From JACKII01 sp965202745 (GTDB lineage: Bacteria; Pseudomonadota; Alphaproteobacteria; Bin95): 64,000 bases of DNA. The stretch covers positions 377,667 through 441,666 of the forward strand of contig CBDBCB010000018.1 in assembly GCA_965202745.1 (NCBI GenBank), read 5' to 3'. Below the pieces are notes generated by a model, which saw only the letters and a program-made list of their open reading frames with translations, did no database searches and was not told the DNA's origin. Positions 53,285 through 62,450 of the stretch are shown piece by piece; position 1 is the first letter of the stretch, and every line of letters begins with the position of its first letter. The translations under genes were made by a program, and so were the position numbers.

Positions 53285-55171
53285 TTAGGCCGCGTCTTGG
53301 ATCAGCAGGCGCGCTTCAACATGGCTGCGCCGGCCGTCTTCGAAAGTGACTTCGGTGCGTAAATCCACCTCCGTCTTGTTGCTGTAGAATGCGTCGATCA
53401 CCGGCGCATAACGCTCGGTAATATGAGCTCGGCGCAGCTTACGAGTCCGCGTGACCTCTGCATCGTCCGCGTCCAGATCCTTTGCAAGAAGCAGGAAGCG
53501 TTTCACCCGCACCGATGCAGGCAGGCTGGTGTTGACCCGCGAAATCTCAACCGCAACCAGCCCGCGCACCTCAGCTTTTTGGCTGAGGTCGGTGTAGTTG
53601 GTAAACGGAATGCCGTTCTTCTCCGCCCAGTTGCCGACGGTGTTCTGGTCGATGGCTATCATCACAGAGACAAAATCCCGATCTGAGCCAAAGGACACCG
53701 CTTCAGAGATAAAGGCCGAGTATTTCAGCTTACTCTCGATGAATTGCGGCGCGTAGGCGGTGCCGTCGGCCATTTTGCCGACATCCTTCGCCCGGTCGAT
53801 AATCAGCAACTCGCCGGTCTTTTCATCCAGGACGCCAGCATCACCGGTACGGAAATAACCGTCGGCCGTGAACGCCTCTGCGGTGGCATCATCCCGCTTG
53901 TAATAGCCTTTGAAGACGCCTTTCGATTTGACCAGAATTTCGCTGTTCTCGCCTATTTTCACATCGATCCCGGCGCAAACCGGCCCAGATGTATCCGGGT
54001 TGACGTTTTCGTTCGTCTGCATGGAAACCAGACCGGAAACTTCGGTCGAGCCGTACAATTGCTTGAGATTGATGCCGAAAGCCCGGAAGAACCGGAAGGT
54101 ATCGTGGCCCAGCGGCGCACCGCCCGTGTAGCACCAGCGTGCGCGGCGCAAGCCAATCTGGTCACGCACCGGTCCATAGACAAAGAAATTGCCCAACAAC
54201 CGCATCAAGCCACCGAGCCTGCCGGATTTGCCATCCGCCTTCGTCAGCTCTGCGTCGACCGCAGCATTGCGGAATTTATCGTAGAACCAGCGTTTGACAC
54301 CGGTCGTGTCGTTCGCCTTTACCTGCAACTGACTGAGGATCGTTTCCCAGCCGCGCGGCGAGGCGATGAATCCCGTCGGCCCCAGTTCGCGCAAATCGCG
54401 CTCCAGCGTTTCCGGCGCTTCCGGACAGTTGGTAGAGCAACCGGTCAAGATCGAAATGGTTAAGCCGTACATGCTCTCGCCCACCCACGCCATCGGCAGA
54501 TAGGAGAGGAAGTCGTCGCTTTCGCGAACGTCTTCATTCGCAATGAAAATCTTGGCTGTTTCAACCAGGTTCCTATGGCTGAGCATCACCCCTTTCGGGT
54601 TGCCGGTGGTGCCGGAAGTGTAGCTCATCAACGCTATGGTTTCAGGGTCGAGCGCATCGACAGCCTTCGCAAAGGCACCAGCCTTGGCACGGCCCGCTTC
54701 CTGCACATCCGGGAAATGGCGCAGGATTGGGTTGTCATAGTGTGCCATGCCGCGGGCGTCGTCGTAGATCAGGTATTGCAGGGTCGGGATCTGGTCCCGA
54801 ATGGACAAGATCTTGTCGATTTGCTCCTGGTCCTCCGCAACGATGACCTTTGTATCGGCATCGGCCAGAACGAATGCCATCTCCTGGGCAATCGAGTCCT
54901 GGTAGATCGGCACGGCCGCACCGCCCAACCCTTGGGCCACCAGTTGCGCCCAATAAAGCCGCGGACGGTTGTCGCCGATGACAATCAGCTTATCGCCGGC
55001 CCCAAAGCCCAGCGCGGCCAGTCCATCGCCAAAGGCGGTGACCTCTTCCGCATAGTCTGCCCAGGAATAGGTTCGCCAAATACCCAGGTCTTTTTCCCGG
55101 ATCGCCGGCTTTGTTGGCCGGACTTGAGCGTTGCGGAGCACCAGCCCCGGAAGAGTATCCTCGCGCGCCAT
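53285..55171 (-). CDS. long-chain acyl-CoA synthetase (AMP-forming)
   Basis: A 628-aa adenylate-forming enzyme. IALMSYTSGTTGNPKGVMLS is the AMP-binding P-loop, KQLYGSTEVSGLVSMQTNEN is the A5 motif, and GYFRTGDAGVLDEKTGELLI contains the hinge TGD motif, with RAKDVGKMADGTAYAP following. The size and long linker fit the FadD15/FAA-type long-chain acyl-CoA synthetases. Its position between livG and livH suggests that the substance imported by this transporter is activated to a CoA ester on arrival (inference). It is 3 bp from livG. Confidence 0.92.
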   Translation of the reverse strand: MAREDTLPGLVLRNAQVRPTKPAIREKDLGIWRTYSWADYAEEVTAFGDGLAALGFGAGDKLIVIGDNRPRLYWAQLVAQGLGGAAVPIYQDSIAQEMAFVLADADTKVIVAEDQEQIDKILSIRDQIPTLQYLIYDDARGMAHYDNPILRHFPDVQEAGRAKAGAFAKAVDALDPETIALMSYTSGTTGNPKGVMLSHRNLVETAKIFIANEDVRESDDFLSYLPMAWVGESMYGLTISILTGCSTNCPEAPETLERDLRELGPTGFIASPRGWETILSQLQVKANDTTGVKRWFYDKFRNAAVDAELTKADGKSGRLGGLMRLLGNFFVYGPVRDQIGLRRARWCYTGGAPLGHDTFRFFRAFGINLKQLYGSTEVSGLVSMQTNENVNPDTSGPVCAGIDVKIGENSEILVKSKGVFKGYYKRDDATAEAFTADGYFRTGDAGVLDEKTGELLIIDRAKDVGKMADGTAYAPQFIESKLKYSAFISEAVSFGSDRDFVSVMIAIDQNTVGNWAEKNGIPFTNYTDLSQKAEVRGLVAVEISRVNTSLPASVRVKRFLLLAKDLDADDAEVTRTRKLRRAHITERYAPVIDAFYSNKTEVDLRTEVTFEDGRRSHVEARLLIQDAA

Positions 55172-55174
55172 TGT

Positions 55175-55972
55175 CTATGCAGCCTCCCCATGTCCGGCGC
55201 CCAGATAGGCCTCGATCACGCGTGGGTTAGAGCGGACTTCGTCGGGCGTGCCGTCGGCGATTTTCTCGCCTTGGTCCAGCACCGCAATATGGTCCGAAAT
55301 ATCCATGACAACGCCCATGTCGTGCTCGATCAGCACGATCGTTGTGCCGCGCTGCTCCGCAATGTCGAGCACGTAGCGGACCATGTCTTCTTTTTCTTCC
55401 TGGTTCATGCCTGCCATCGGCTCATCCAGCAGCAGCAGCTCCGGCTCCGCCGCCAGCGCCCGGCCAAGCTCCACCCGCTTTTGCAGGCCATAGGCCAGCT
55501 CGCCGGTCGGCACCTTACGCAGATCGTTCAGGCGCAGAAAGTCGATCAACTCCTCCACCTTTTCGCGGTGCGCCACCTCTTCGCGTTCCGCCTTGCCCCA
55601 ATAGACAAATGACGACAGCACACCAGCCTTCATCAGAACATGACGGCCCAGCATCATGTTCTGCAACACACTCATGCCACGGAACAGCGCGATGTTCTGA
55701 AATGTTCTGGCAATGCCGTGCTGGGCGATTTCATTCGGCTTCATGCCGGAAATCGATTTCCCCTCGAACACAATGTCGCCAGCATCCGGCACATAAAAGC
55801 CGCTGATCATGTTCAACAGAGAGGTCTTGCCAGCGCCATTCGGGCCGATGATCGCGTGGATCTTGCCCTTCTGCACCTCGATACTGACCTCGTTATTCGC
55901 ACGCACGCCGCCGAAAAATTTCGACACTCCGCGCACGCTCAACGTCGAGTCAAGCCCGTTCGCATCAGCCAT
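55175..55972 (-). CDS. livG: branched-chain amino acid ABC transporter ATP-binding protein LivG
   Basis: A 265-aa ATPase. Walker A is IGPNGAGKTSLLNMI, the LivG-type signature is LAYGLQKRVELGRALAAEPE, Walker B is LLLLDEPMAGMNQEE, and VLIEHDMGVVMDISDHIAVL contains the switch His. I chose ATG 55972 (MADANGLDSTLSVRGVSKFF), with GGAGG about 11 nt upstream; an extended frame to 56047 is not family-like. It is first in the liv operon (livG, acyl-CoA synthetase, livH, livM, binding protein, livF), so the operon promoter should lie in 55973-56282. Confidence 0.92.
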   Translation of the reverse strand: MADANGLDSTLSVRGVSKFFGGVRANNEVSIEVQKGKIHAIIGPNGAGKTSLLNMISGFYVPDAGDIVFEGKSISGMKPNEIAQHGIARTFQNIALFRGMSVLQNMMLGRHVLMKAGVLSSFVYWGKAEREEVAHREKVEELIDFLRLNDLRKVPTGELAYGLQKRVELGRALAAEPELLLLDEPMAGMNQEEKEDMVRYVLDIAEQRGTTIVLIEHDMGVVMDISDHIAVLDQGEKIADGTPDEVRSNPRVIEAYLGAGHGEAA

Positions 55973-56282
55973 GCTTGGCTTTGTCCTCCAGACGCGTTTA
56001 GGCGAATTCCGCCTTAGTGATTGAAACTGAGCGTAGGGCTTTTCCAAATAGTTTCAATCCCAAAATGCCGCGCGGCATATTTTTGCAGATACGAAAGCAC
56101 AATACGACCTTCTGAACCTCCCAGCTTGCCTGGATTTTTCCGCTCTGATCGATGCGTTCCCGATCTCCAAATGTTTTCTCATTCAGCAAGTACCATAATA
56201 AATTCGCGGCACACAAAAATGCTAACCGGTACAATACTAAGTTAGCGGCGCGGATGAAAACTGACCTTAAGGAAGTGACAAG
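55973..56282. promoter_or_regulatory. divergent intergenic region livG / nucleoside hydrolase
   Basis: This 310-bp, AT-richer stretch has no credible gene. It holds two inverted repeats: TTGAAACT (56021-56028) with AGTTTCAA (56050-56057), and GCTAAC (56221-56226) with GTTAGC (56241-56246). The second pair encloses TACAATACT, which resembles a -10 box. Either could be an operator for the liv operon or the nucleoside hydrolase. Confidence 0.4.
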
Positions 56283-57215
56283 ATGATGGCGCGGAAGAAG
56301 CTTTTGATAGACTGCGACCCAGGTCATGACGACGCCGTCGCCATTCTGGTAGGCCATCGGCATTTCGACCTGTTGGCCGTTACCACCGTGCATGGCAATT
56401 CCGGCCTGGAAAATACCACCCGCAATGCGCTGGCTGTGCTGGAGCTGGCGGGAATTGAGGATGTGCCGGTGGCTGTGGGCGCTGCCTCTCCGCTGGTGGG
56501 TGAGGCACCAAACGCCACCTATGCTCATGGGAAAAGCGGCTTGGATGGGCATGATCTGCCGCTGCCCTCGCTAAAACCGGTTCCAAAGCATGCCGTTGAC
56601 GTGATCATCGAGACCGCCCGCGCCAATCAAGGCGAGATGACACTCGCGGTAATTGGCCCGGCAACCAACGTGGCACTGGCTTTGCTGAAAGAGCCCCGTT
56701 TGGCGAGCTGGGTAAAAGAAGTCACGGTGATGGGCGGCTCTACCGGAGGTGAAAACATCACACCTGCCGCTGAATTCAACGCCTATTGCGACCCCGAGGC
56801 GCTGGCGGCCATCCTCGCCGCTGAATGGCCGGTACGGATGGTTGGCTATGACACAACCTGCACCGTCGGCATCGACCTACCCCATATTGAAACGCTGCGT
56901 GCAAGCGGTAAGCGCACGGCCATGGTCATCGCCGATTTGCTGCAATTCTACCGGCAAAACCAGGTCGTGCGCGGCGGCGTGCAGGTCGCAGCCATGCATG
57001 ATGCCTGCGCATTGATCCCACTGCTGGATCCAGCCTGTATGGCGTACACGGAAACGCGCGTAGAGGTCGAGCTGCAAGGCAAGCATACGCGCGGCATGAC
57101 CGTGTGCGACCTGCGTGGCCGCCCGGTGAAGAATCCCAATGTCCGCCTTGCCCGCAAAGCGGACCACCAACGACTTGTTGGCCTAATGATGGATACGGTC
57201 CTAAGCTATCCCTAA
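56283..57215 (+). CDS. inosine/uridine-preferring nucleoside hydrolase family protein
   Basis: A 310-aa nucleoside N-ribohydrolase. KLLIDCDPGHDDAVAILVGH carries the DxDxxxDD calcium/ribose site at residues 9-16, VHGNSGLENTTRNALAVLEL is the adjacent helix, and AEFNAYCDPEALAAILA contains the second binding segment (NxxxDPEA). MHDACALIPLLDP completes the active site with the Asp at the end. It cleaves nucleosides to base and ribose in the family. The start is ATG 56283 or 56286. It is complete and 27 bp upstream of the ThDP enzyme. Confidence 0.92.
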   Translation: MMARKKLLIDCDPGHDDAVAILVGHRHFDLLAVTTVHGNSGLENTTRNALAVLELAGIEDVPVAVGAASPLVGEAPNATYAHGKSGLDGHDLPLPSLKPVPKHAVDVIIETARANQGEMTLAVIGPATNVALALLKEPRLASWVKEVTVMGGSTGGENITPAAEFNAYCDPEALAAILAAEWPVRMVGYDTTCTVGIDLPHIETLRASGKRTAMVIADLLQFYRQNQVVRGGVQVAAMHDACALIPLLDPACMAYTETRVEVELQGKHTRGMTVCDLRGRPVKNPNVRLARKADHQRLVGLMMDTVLSYP

Positions 57216-57242
57216 CGAGAACACTCAACAGAGGATCGCCCC

Positions 57243-58871
57243 ATGAAAGTCGTCAAAGCCATCTGCGAGATCATGAAGCGGGAGGGCATCGAGACCCTGC
57301 TGGCATATCCCGTGAACCATATTATTGAGTACGCGGCCCGCACCGATATCCGCCCGATCATCGTGCGCCAGGAGCGTGTCGGCCTGCATATGGCCGACGC
57401 CATCAGCCGCCTCTCCAGCGGCAAGAGCATCGGTGCTTTTGCCATGCAGCACGGCCCCGGCACCGAAAACGCCTATGGCGGCATCGCCCAGGCCTATGGC
57501 GAGAGCGTGCCGATCCTGGTGTTGCCGGCAGGCTATGCCCGCCGCATCGCGCACATCCACCCGAACTACAACGCCACCAAGTCCATGGCCGACATCTCCA
57601 AGTCGGTCGAGCCGGTGATGGCGGCGAACGAGCTTTGCAATATCATGCGCCGCGCCTTCACCCGCCTGAAAAACGGCCGCGGCGCGCCGGTGATCGTCGA
57701 GGTGCCGGGCGACATCATGTTCGAGGAGATTGAGGGCGAGTTGAACTACACGCCGGTGCTCAGCACCCGCTCCGGCCCCGATCCGGCTGACGTTGCCCGC
57801 GCGGTTGACCTGCTGATGAGCGCCAAACGCCCGGTATTCTATGTCGGCCAGGGCGTGCACTATGCCGAAGCCTGGGACGAGGTGCGCGAACTGGCCGAGC
57901 ATCTGGCCCTGCCCGTCGTTACCAGCCTGGAAGGCAAGAGTGCGATTCCGGAAGACCACCCGCTGGCGCTCGGCTCCAGTGGCCGGGCCATTCCGAAGGC
58001 GGTGCATGAGTTCCTGCAGGCCGCGGATGTGATTTTCGGCGTCGGCTGCTCCTTCACCGAAACCAGCTTTGGCGTGAAGATGCCCAAGGACAAACGCTAC
58101 ATCCACTCCACCAACGACCACATGGACCTGAACAAGGACATTGAGTGCGAGATCGGCCTGGTGGGCGACGCGCAACTGACCCTGCAAGCCATGCTGGCTG
58201 CCGTGAAGGCGAAAGAGCCCAAGGCCCACGGCTCAAAGAACGTGGCGGCGGAGATTAAGGGCATTGAGGAAGGCTGGCTGGCCGAATGGATGCCCAAGCT
58301 GACCTCCGGCGAAACACCGCTGAACCCCTACCGCGTGCTCTGGGACCTGCAGCAGACGGTGGACAAGGACAACACCATCATCACCCACGACGCGGGCAGC
58401 CCGCGCGACCAGCTCTCGCCGTTCTGGAAGAGCACCAAGCCGCTCTCCTATATCGGCTGGGGCAAGACCACCCAGTTGGGCTATGGCCTCGGCCTCGCGA
58501 TGGGCGCAAAGCTCTACAAGCCGGATGCGCTCTGCATCAACGTCTGGGGCGACGCCGCCATCGGCTTCACCGGCATGGACTTCGAAACCGCGGTGCGTGA
58601 GCGCATTCCGATCATGTCCATCCTGCTGAATAATTTCTCTATGGCCATCGAGCTGCACATCATGCAGCAATCGACGGAGAAATACCGCTCCACCGACATT
58701 TCCGGCGACTACGCGGCCATGGCCCGCGCCTTCGGCGGCTATGGCGAGCGCGTGACCGATCCGGCGGAGATCATCCCGGCGATCAAGCGCGGCATAGAGC
58801 AGACCAAGAACGGCGTGCCGGTGCTTCTGGAGTTCATTACTTCGAAAGAAGTTTCGATTAGCAGTTTCTGA
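57243..58871 (+). CDS. ThDP-requiring enzyme (acetolactate-synthase-like superfamily)
   Basis: A 542-aa thiamine-diphosphate enzyme. RPIIVRQERVGLHMADAISR carries the catalytic Glu, and AMQHGPGTENAYGGIAQAYG matches the PYR domain G-PG loop. KRPVFYVGQGVHYAEAWDEV begins the central domain, and INVWGDAAIGFTGMDFETAV to LLNNFSMAIE is the PP-domain GD...NN cofactor motif, with GDA in place of GDG. It is a different subfamily from the enzyme at 35334-37007. The reaction (decarboxylation or carboligation) cannot be told. It is in line with a nucleoside hydrolase upstream and DUF423 downstream. Confidence 0.88.
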   Translation: MKVVKAICEIMKREGIETLLAYPVNHIIEYAARTDIRPIIVRQERVGLHMADAISRLSSGKSIGAFAMQHGPGTENAYGGIAQAYGESVPILVLPAGYARRIAHIHPNYNATKSMADISKSVEPVMAANELCNIMRRAFTRLKNGRGAPVIVEVPGDIMFEEIEGELNYTPVLSTRSGPDPADVARAVDLLMSAKRPVFYVGQGVHYAEAWDEVRELAEHLALPVVTSLEGKSAIPEDHPLALGSSGRAIPKAVHEFLQAADVIFGVGCSFTETSFGVKMPKDKRYIHSTNDHMDLNKDIECEIGLVGDAQLTLQAMLAAVKAKEPKAHGSKNVAAEIKGIEEGWLAEWMPKLTSGETPLNPYRVLWDLQQTVDKDNTIITHDAGSPRDQLSPFWKSTKPLSYIGWGKTTQLGYGLGLAMGAKLYKPDALCINVWGDAAIGFTGMDFETAVRERIPIMSILLNNFSMAIELHIMQQSTEKYRSTDISGDYAAMARAFGGYGERVTDPAEIIPAIKRGIEQTKNGVPVLLEFITSKEVSISSF

Positions 58872-58897
58872 GGTGCCGTTAACGAACGAGGGCTGGA

Positions 58898-59293
58898 ATG
58901 ATCGGTCTTTATGTCTTTCTCGCCGGGATAAGCGGCTTGGTGATGGTCGCCCTCGCCGCTTATGGTGCCCATGGCGGCGGGCCGGGAGGCTTGCCGAACC
59001 CCGCCCTTTTTCAGGCCGCCTGGCAAATCCACGCGGTGCACACCGTCATGCTGGTGACGCTCGGCATGTGCAGGCGGCCGAACATTTGGCTTCATGCCGC
59101 TTTTTGGCTGGTGCTGGGCGGCATGGTTTTCTTCGCTGGGCCGCTCTACGCTGTTGGCCTGGGCAGGCTGGCGGGCGGCGGCGTCATCACGCCTGTTGGC
59201 GGAGTCATGCTGATGGCGGGCTGGTTCGCACTGGCCATCGCAGGCTTGTACCGCCTCGGCTATACCGGCCTTTCGCGCAAGGGCGAGGACTGA
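58898..59293 (+). CDS. DUF423-family small membrane protein
   Basis: A 131-aa membrane protein of the DUF423 (YgdD-like) family, with four hydrophobic segments: LYVFLAGISGLVMVALAAYG, WQIHAVHTVMLVTLGMC, LHAAFWLVLGGMVFFAGPLY and GGVMLMAGWFALAIAGLYRL. AAYGAHGG, the HxxHTxML segment and the F-GPLY-L-G pattern are typical of the family. Function unknown; homologs are usually in conserved single-gene units. It starts 26 bp after the ThDP enzyme. Confidence 0.82.
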   Translation: MIGLYVFLAGISGLVMVALAAYGAHGGGPGGLPNPALFQAAWQIHAVHTVMLVTLGMCRRPNIWLHAAFWLVLGGMVFFAGPLYAVGLGRLAGGGVITPVGGVMLMAGWFALAIAGLYRLGYTGLSRKGED

Positions 59294-59338
59294 CTTCGCC
59301 GGGCCGGGACTGATGCCTATAGACCGAGAGAATAGTTC

Positions 59339-60094
59339 ATGATCGACTCTGAATTTGAGGGTGGCGTACTTACGCTGACCCTGAACCGCCCGGAGGCCCG
59401 CAATGCACTGAATGCAGCGGGCATGGCTGACCTGAACGCAGCATTGCGCGACGCGGAGACCAATGCTGACGCCCACGTGATGGTGATCCGGGCAGCGGGC
59501 AAGGCGTTCTCCGCCGGGCGCGACCTGAAGGAGGCGCCGGGTCTACCCATGGAGCGCGCATTGCAGCAGCATGACGACTGGGCAACGGTCTATCAGCGGC
59601 TGCAACGGCTGACCATTCCGACAGTAGCGGTGGCGCAGGGCTTTGCCGTCGCCGGCGGTTTTACGCTCGCCATGGGTTGCGATTTTGTACTGGCCAGCCG
59701 CACTGCGAAATTCGGCGCGATGGAGATGGCGAACGGTTTCCCGGCAGCGGTCTGCACGCCGCTGCTGGCGCATTTGCTGGGACCGCGGCTGGGGCTTGAA
59801 CTGGCCCTGTTCGGGGAGCCGGTGGGGGCCGAGCGGCTTTATGAGATGGGCCTGATCAACACGCTCGCCGAAAACGACGACGCCCTTCCCGCCCTGGCGG
59901 AGGATTTTGTCCAGCGTTTACGAAACCTTAACCCTGGTGCGGTGAAACAAACCAAGGAAGCCTTCCGCGCGGCGCGGACCATGCCGCTGGATCAGGCGAT
60001 GGTGATCGGCAAGCACCTGAACCAACTGCTGGATGCGGCTGGAAATTTTGCCAAAGGGTCCCAGGTATTTGCGGAGCGGTCCAATCGTACCTAG
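59339..60094 (+). CDS. enoyl-CoA hydratase/isomerase family protein
   Basis: A complete 251-aa crotonase. VLTLTLNRPEARNALNAAGM is the opening motif, MVIRAAGKAFSAGRDLKEAP carries the first oxyanion-hole residue, and VAVAQGFAVAGGFTLAMGCD the second. GAMEMANGFPAAVCTPLL has Glu at the usual hydratase position but lacks the second Glu, so a hydratase or thioesterase-like role is uncertain. It is on the same strand as DUF423 (45 bp) and the S9 peptidase (about 40 bp). Confidence 0.88.
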   Translation: MIDSEFEGGVLTLTLNRPEARNALNAAGMADLNAALRDAETNADAHVMVIRAAGKAFSAGRDLKEAPGLPMERALQQHDDWATVYQRLQRLTIPTVAVAQGFAVAGGFTLAMGCDFVLASRTAKFGAMEMANGFPAAVCTPLLAHLLGPRLGLELALFGEPVGAERLYEMGLINTLAENDDALPALAEDFVQRLRNLNPGAVKQTKEAFRAARTMPLDQAMVIGKHLNQLLDAAGNFAKGSQVFAERSNRT

Positions 60095-60136
60095 GTTCCG
60101 GCAATGCATGACCGACCCGCAACGCAAGGCCCCACA

Positions 60137-62205
60137 ATGCCCAACCCGCCCACCGCCCGCACCTGCGACGCATTTATCGAACATCATGGCCAGCGGGTGG
60201 ATGATCCCTACGCTTGGCTCAGGGCGGAGAACTGGCAGGAGGTGATGCGCGATCCCTCCACGTTGGACCCGGAGATCCGGGCACACCTGGAGGCGGAGAA
60301 CGCCTACACCGACGCCATGCTGGCGGATACGAAGGAACTGCAGGACAAGCTCTTCCAGGAAATGAAGGGCAGGCTGAAGGAAGATGAATCGTCGGTGCCG
60401 ATGAAGGATGGCCCTTGGGCCTATTTCCAGCGCTTCCAGCCAGGCCAGCAACAACCTCAGTTTTGCCGCCACCCGGCGGACGATCCAGCGCAAGTCGAAA
60501 TCATGCTGGACGGCAACGTGGAGGCCGAAGGCAAGCCATATTTCCGTGTCGCCTCCATGCAGCACACGGACAACCACACGCTACTTGCCTGGGCGGCGGA
60601 TGTGAGCGGGTCGGAAGACTACACGATCCGCTTCCGCGATCTTGCGAGTGGCGAGGATCTGGAGGAAACCGTCGGCGAGGCGACGCCCAGCATGACCTGG
60701 GCCGCCGATGGCCAGCACCTGTTCTATACCAAGCATGACGAGAACTGGCGGCCCTACAGCGTCTGGCGGCATAAGCTCGGCACGGTGCAGGCGGACGATG
60801 TCTGCGTCTTTGAGGAGAAAGATCCCGGCTTTTTCGTCGGCGTCGGACGGACCGCCAGCGGCGACTTTATCGCCATCAACGCGCACGACCACGAAACCAG
60901 TGAATGGCACGTGATCCCGGCAGGCGACCCCACCGCCTCCCCCCGACTAATCGCCGCGCGCGACCCTGGTGTAGAGTATGACCTGGAGCATCACGGCGAC
61001 CGGTTCCTGTTCCGCACCAATGCGGACGGGACGGAGGACTACAAGCTCGCCACCGCACCGGTCACCTCTCCGGGCCGGGAGAACTGGCAAGATCTGGTGC
61101 CGCATAAAGCCGGGCGGCTGGTGTTGGGCGTGCAGGTGAACGCGGACCACCTGACCCGGCTGGAGCGGGTGGACGGCCTGCCGCGCATCGTCATCAGCGA
61201 ATGGGCAAGCGGCAAAGAGCACGCTATCCAGATGGAGGAGGAAGCCTATTCCCTCGGTCTTGGCGGGTCGCTGGAGTTCGACACGGCAACGTTGCGCTTT
61301 GCCTACTCCTCCATGACCACCCCGTCGGAGACCTACGACTACGACATGGTCACGCGGGAACGGACGCTGCTGAAACGGCAGGAGGTGCCCTCCGGCCACA
61401 ATCCGGACGACTACGTCACCCGGCGTATCCTGGCCCCGGCGGTAGACGGCGAGTTGGTTCCGGTGACGCTGGTCTACCGCCGGGACACGCAACTACCCGC
61501 GCCGACGCTGCTCTATGGCTATGGCTCCTATGGCATCAGCCTGCCGTCGAGCTTCGGCATTGTCCGCCTTAGCCTGGTGGACCGTGGCTTTGTCTGGGCG
61601 CAGGCGCATATCCGTGGCGGCATGGATAAGGGCTACCGCTGGTACGCCCAGGGCAAGCGGGAGCACAAGACCAACACCTTCGACGATTTCGTCGATGCAC
61701 GCGATCATCTGGTGGCAGAAGGCATCGCCCAGGCTAACGCCATCGTCGCGGAAGGCGGCAGTGCGGGCGGCATGCTGGTCGGCGCGGTCGCGAACCGCGC
61801 GCCGGAGAAATTTGCGGGCATCATCGCGAACGTGCCCTTTGTGGACGTGCTGAACACAATTTGCGATGCGACCCTGCCGCTGACGCCGCCGGAATGGCCC
61901 GAATGGGGAGACCCGATCAGGGACCCGGCGGCATTCGAGCGGATCAAATCCTACAGCCCTTATGACAATGTGGAGGCCAAGGCCTACCCGCATATCCTGG
62001 CCATCGCCGGTATCTCCGACCCGCGCGTCACTTATTGGGAGCCCCCAAGTGGGTTGCCAAATTGCGCGCGACGAAGACCGACGCGAACATGCTGCTGCTC
62101 AAGACCGAGATGAGCGCCGGGCATGGCGGCGCGTCGGGCCGGTTCGACGCGCTGAAAGAAGACGCGATGCAGTATGCGTTCGTGCTGAAAGCGCTTGGTA
62201 GTTGA
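60137..62205 (+). pseudogene. S9 prolyl-oligopeptidase (oligopeptidase B-like), C-terminal frameshift
   Basis: The gene encodes a beta-propeller plus alpha/beta-hydrolase peptidase of about 690 aa. It starts MPNPPTARTCDAFIEHHGQR with VDDPYAWLRAENWQEVM, the family's N-terminal motif. VAEGGSAGGMLVGAVANRAP (residues ~550) holds the catalytic Ser. One base is missing in a C-run near 62045 (expected WEPAKWVAKL), so the frame diverts to a stop at 62113. In the restored frame RATKTDANMLLLKTEMSAGH, GGASGRFDALKEDAMQYAFV and LKALGS follow to 62205. The shift removes the catalytic His (SAGHGG). A homopolymer error is possible. Confidence 0.88.
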
Positions 62206-62307
62206 AAGCAGCCTGGCAAGCACACACCCCGCTCAACCAATAATCCCTTGAATGGACCTGCCTGATTGTGCGTGACTCCCGGCATCGGATTTTGGAGGGA
62301 ACGCTCA

Positions 62308-62450
62308 ATGTGTGCGTACAATATCACCCGGCGTGCGTCGCTGTTTGCAGCGGCTGGATTAACCGCCGTGCCGGTTGCTGCCGGTACCGCGCACGCCTTG
62401 TCGGGCTCTCCCCCGGACGATCCAAAAACCGCCCCCGCCGTCCGAAGAAC
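62308..62450 (+). pseudogene. N-terminal fragment of a Tat-type exported protein, cut by IS256
   Basis: With GGAGGGA (62294-62300) 7 nt upstream, ATG 62308 starts MCAYNITRRASLFAAAGLTA, then VPVAAGTAHALSGSPPDDPK. A twin-arginine-like signal (TRRASLF, hydrophobic stretch, AHA cleavage site) is clear. The sequence runs into the left end of IS256 copy 2 at 62451 after about 48 codons, so nothing of the mature domain is left and the function is unknown. Confidence 0.7.
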
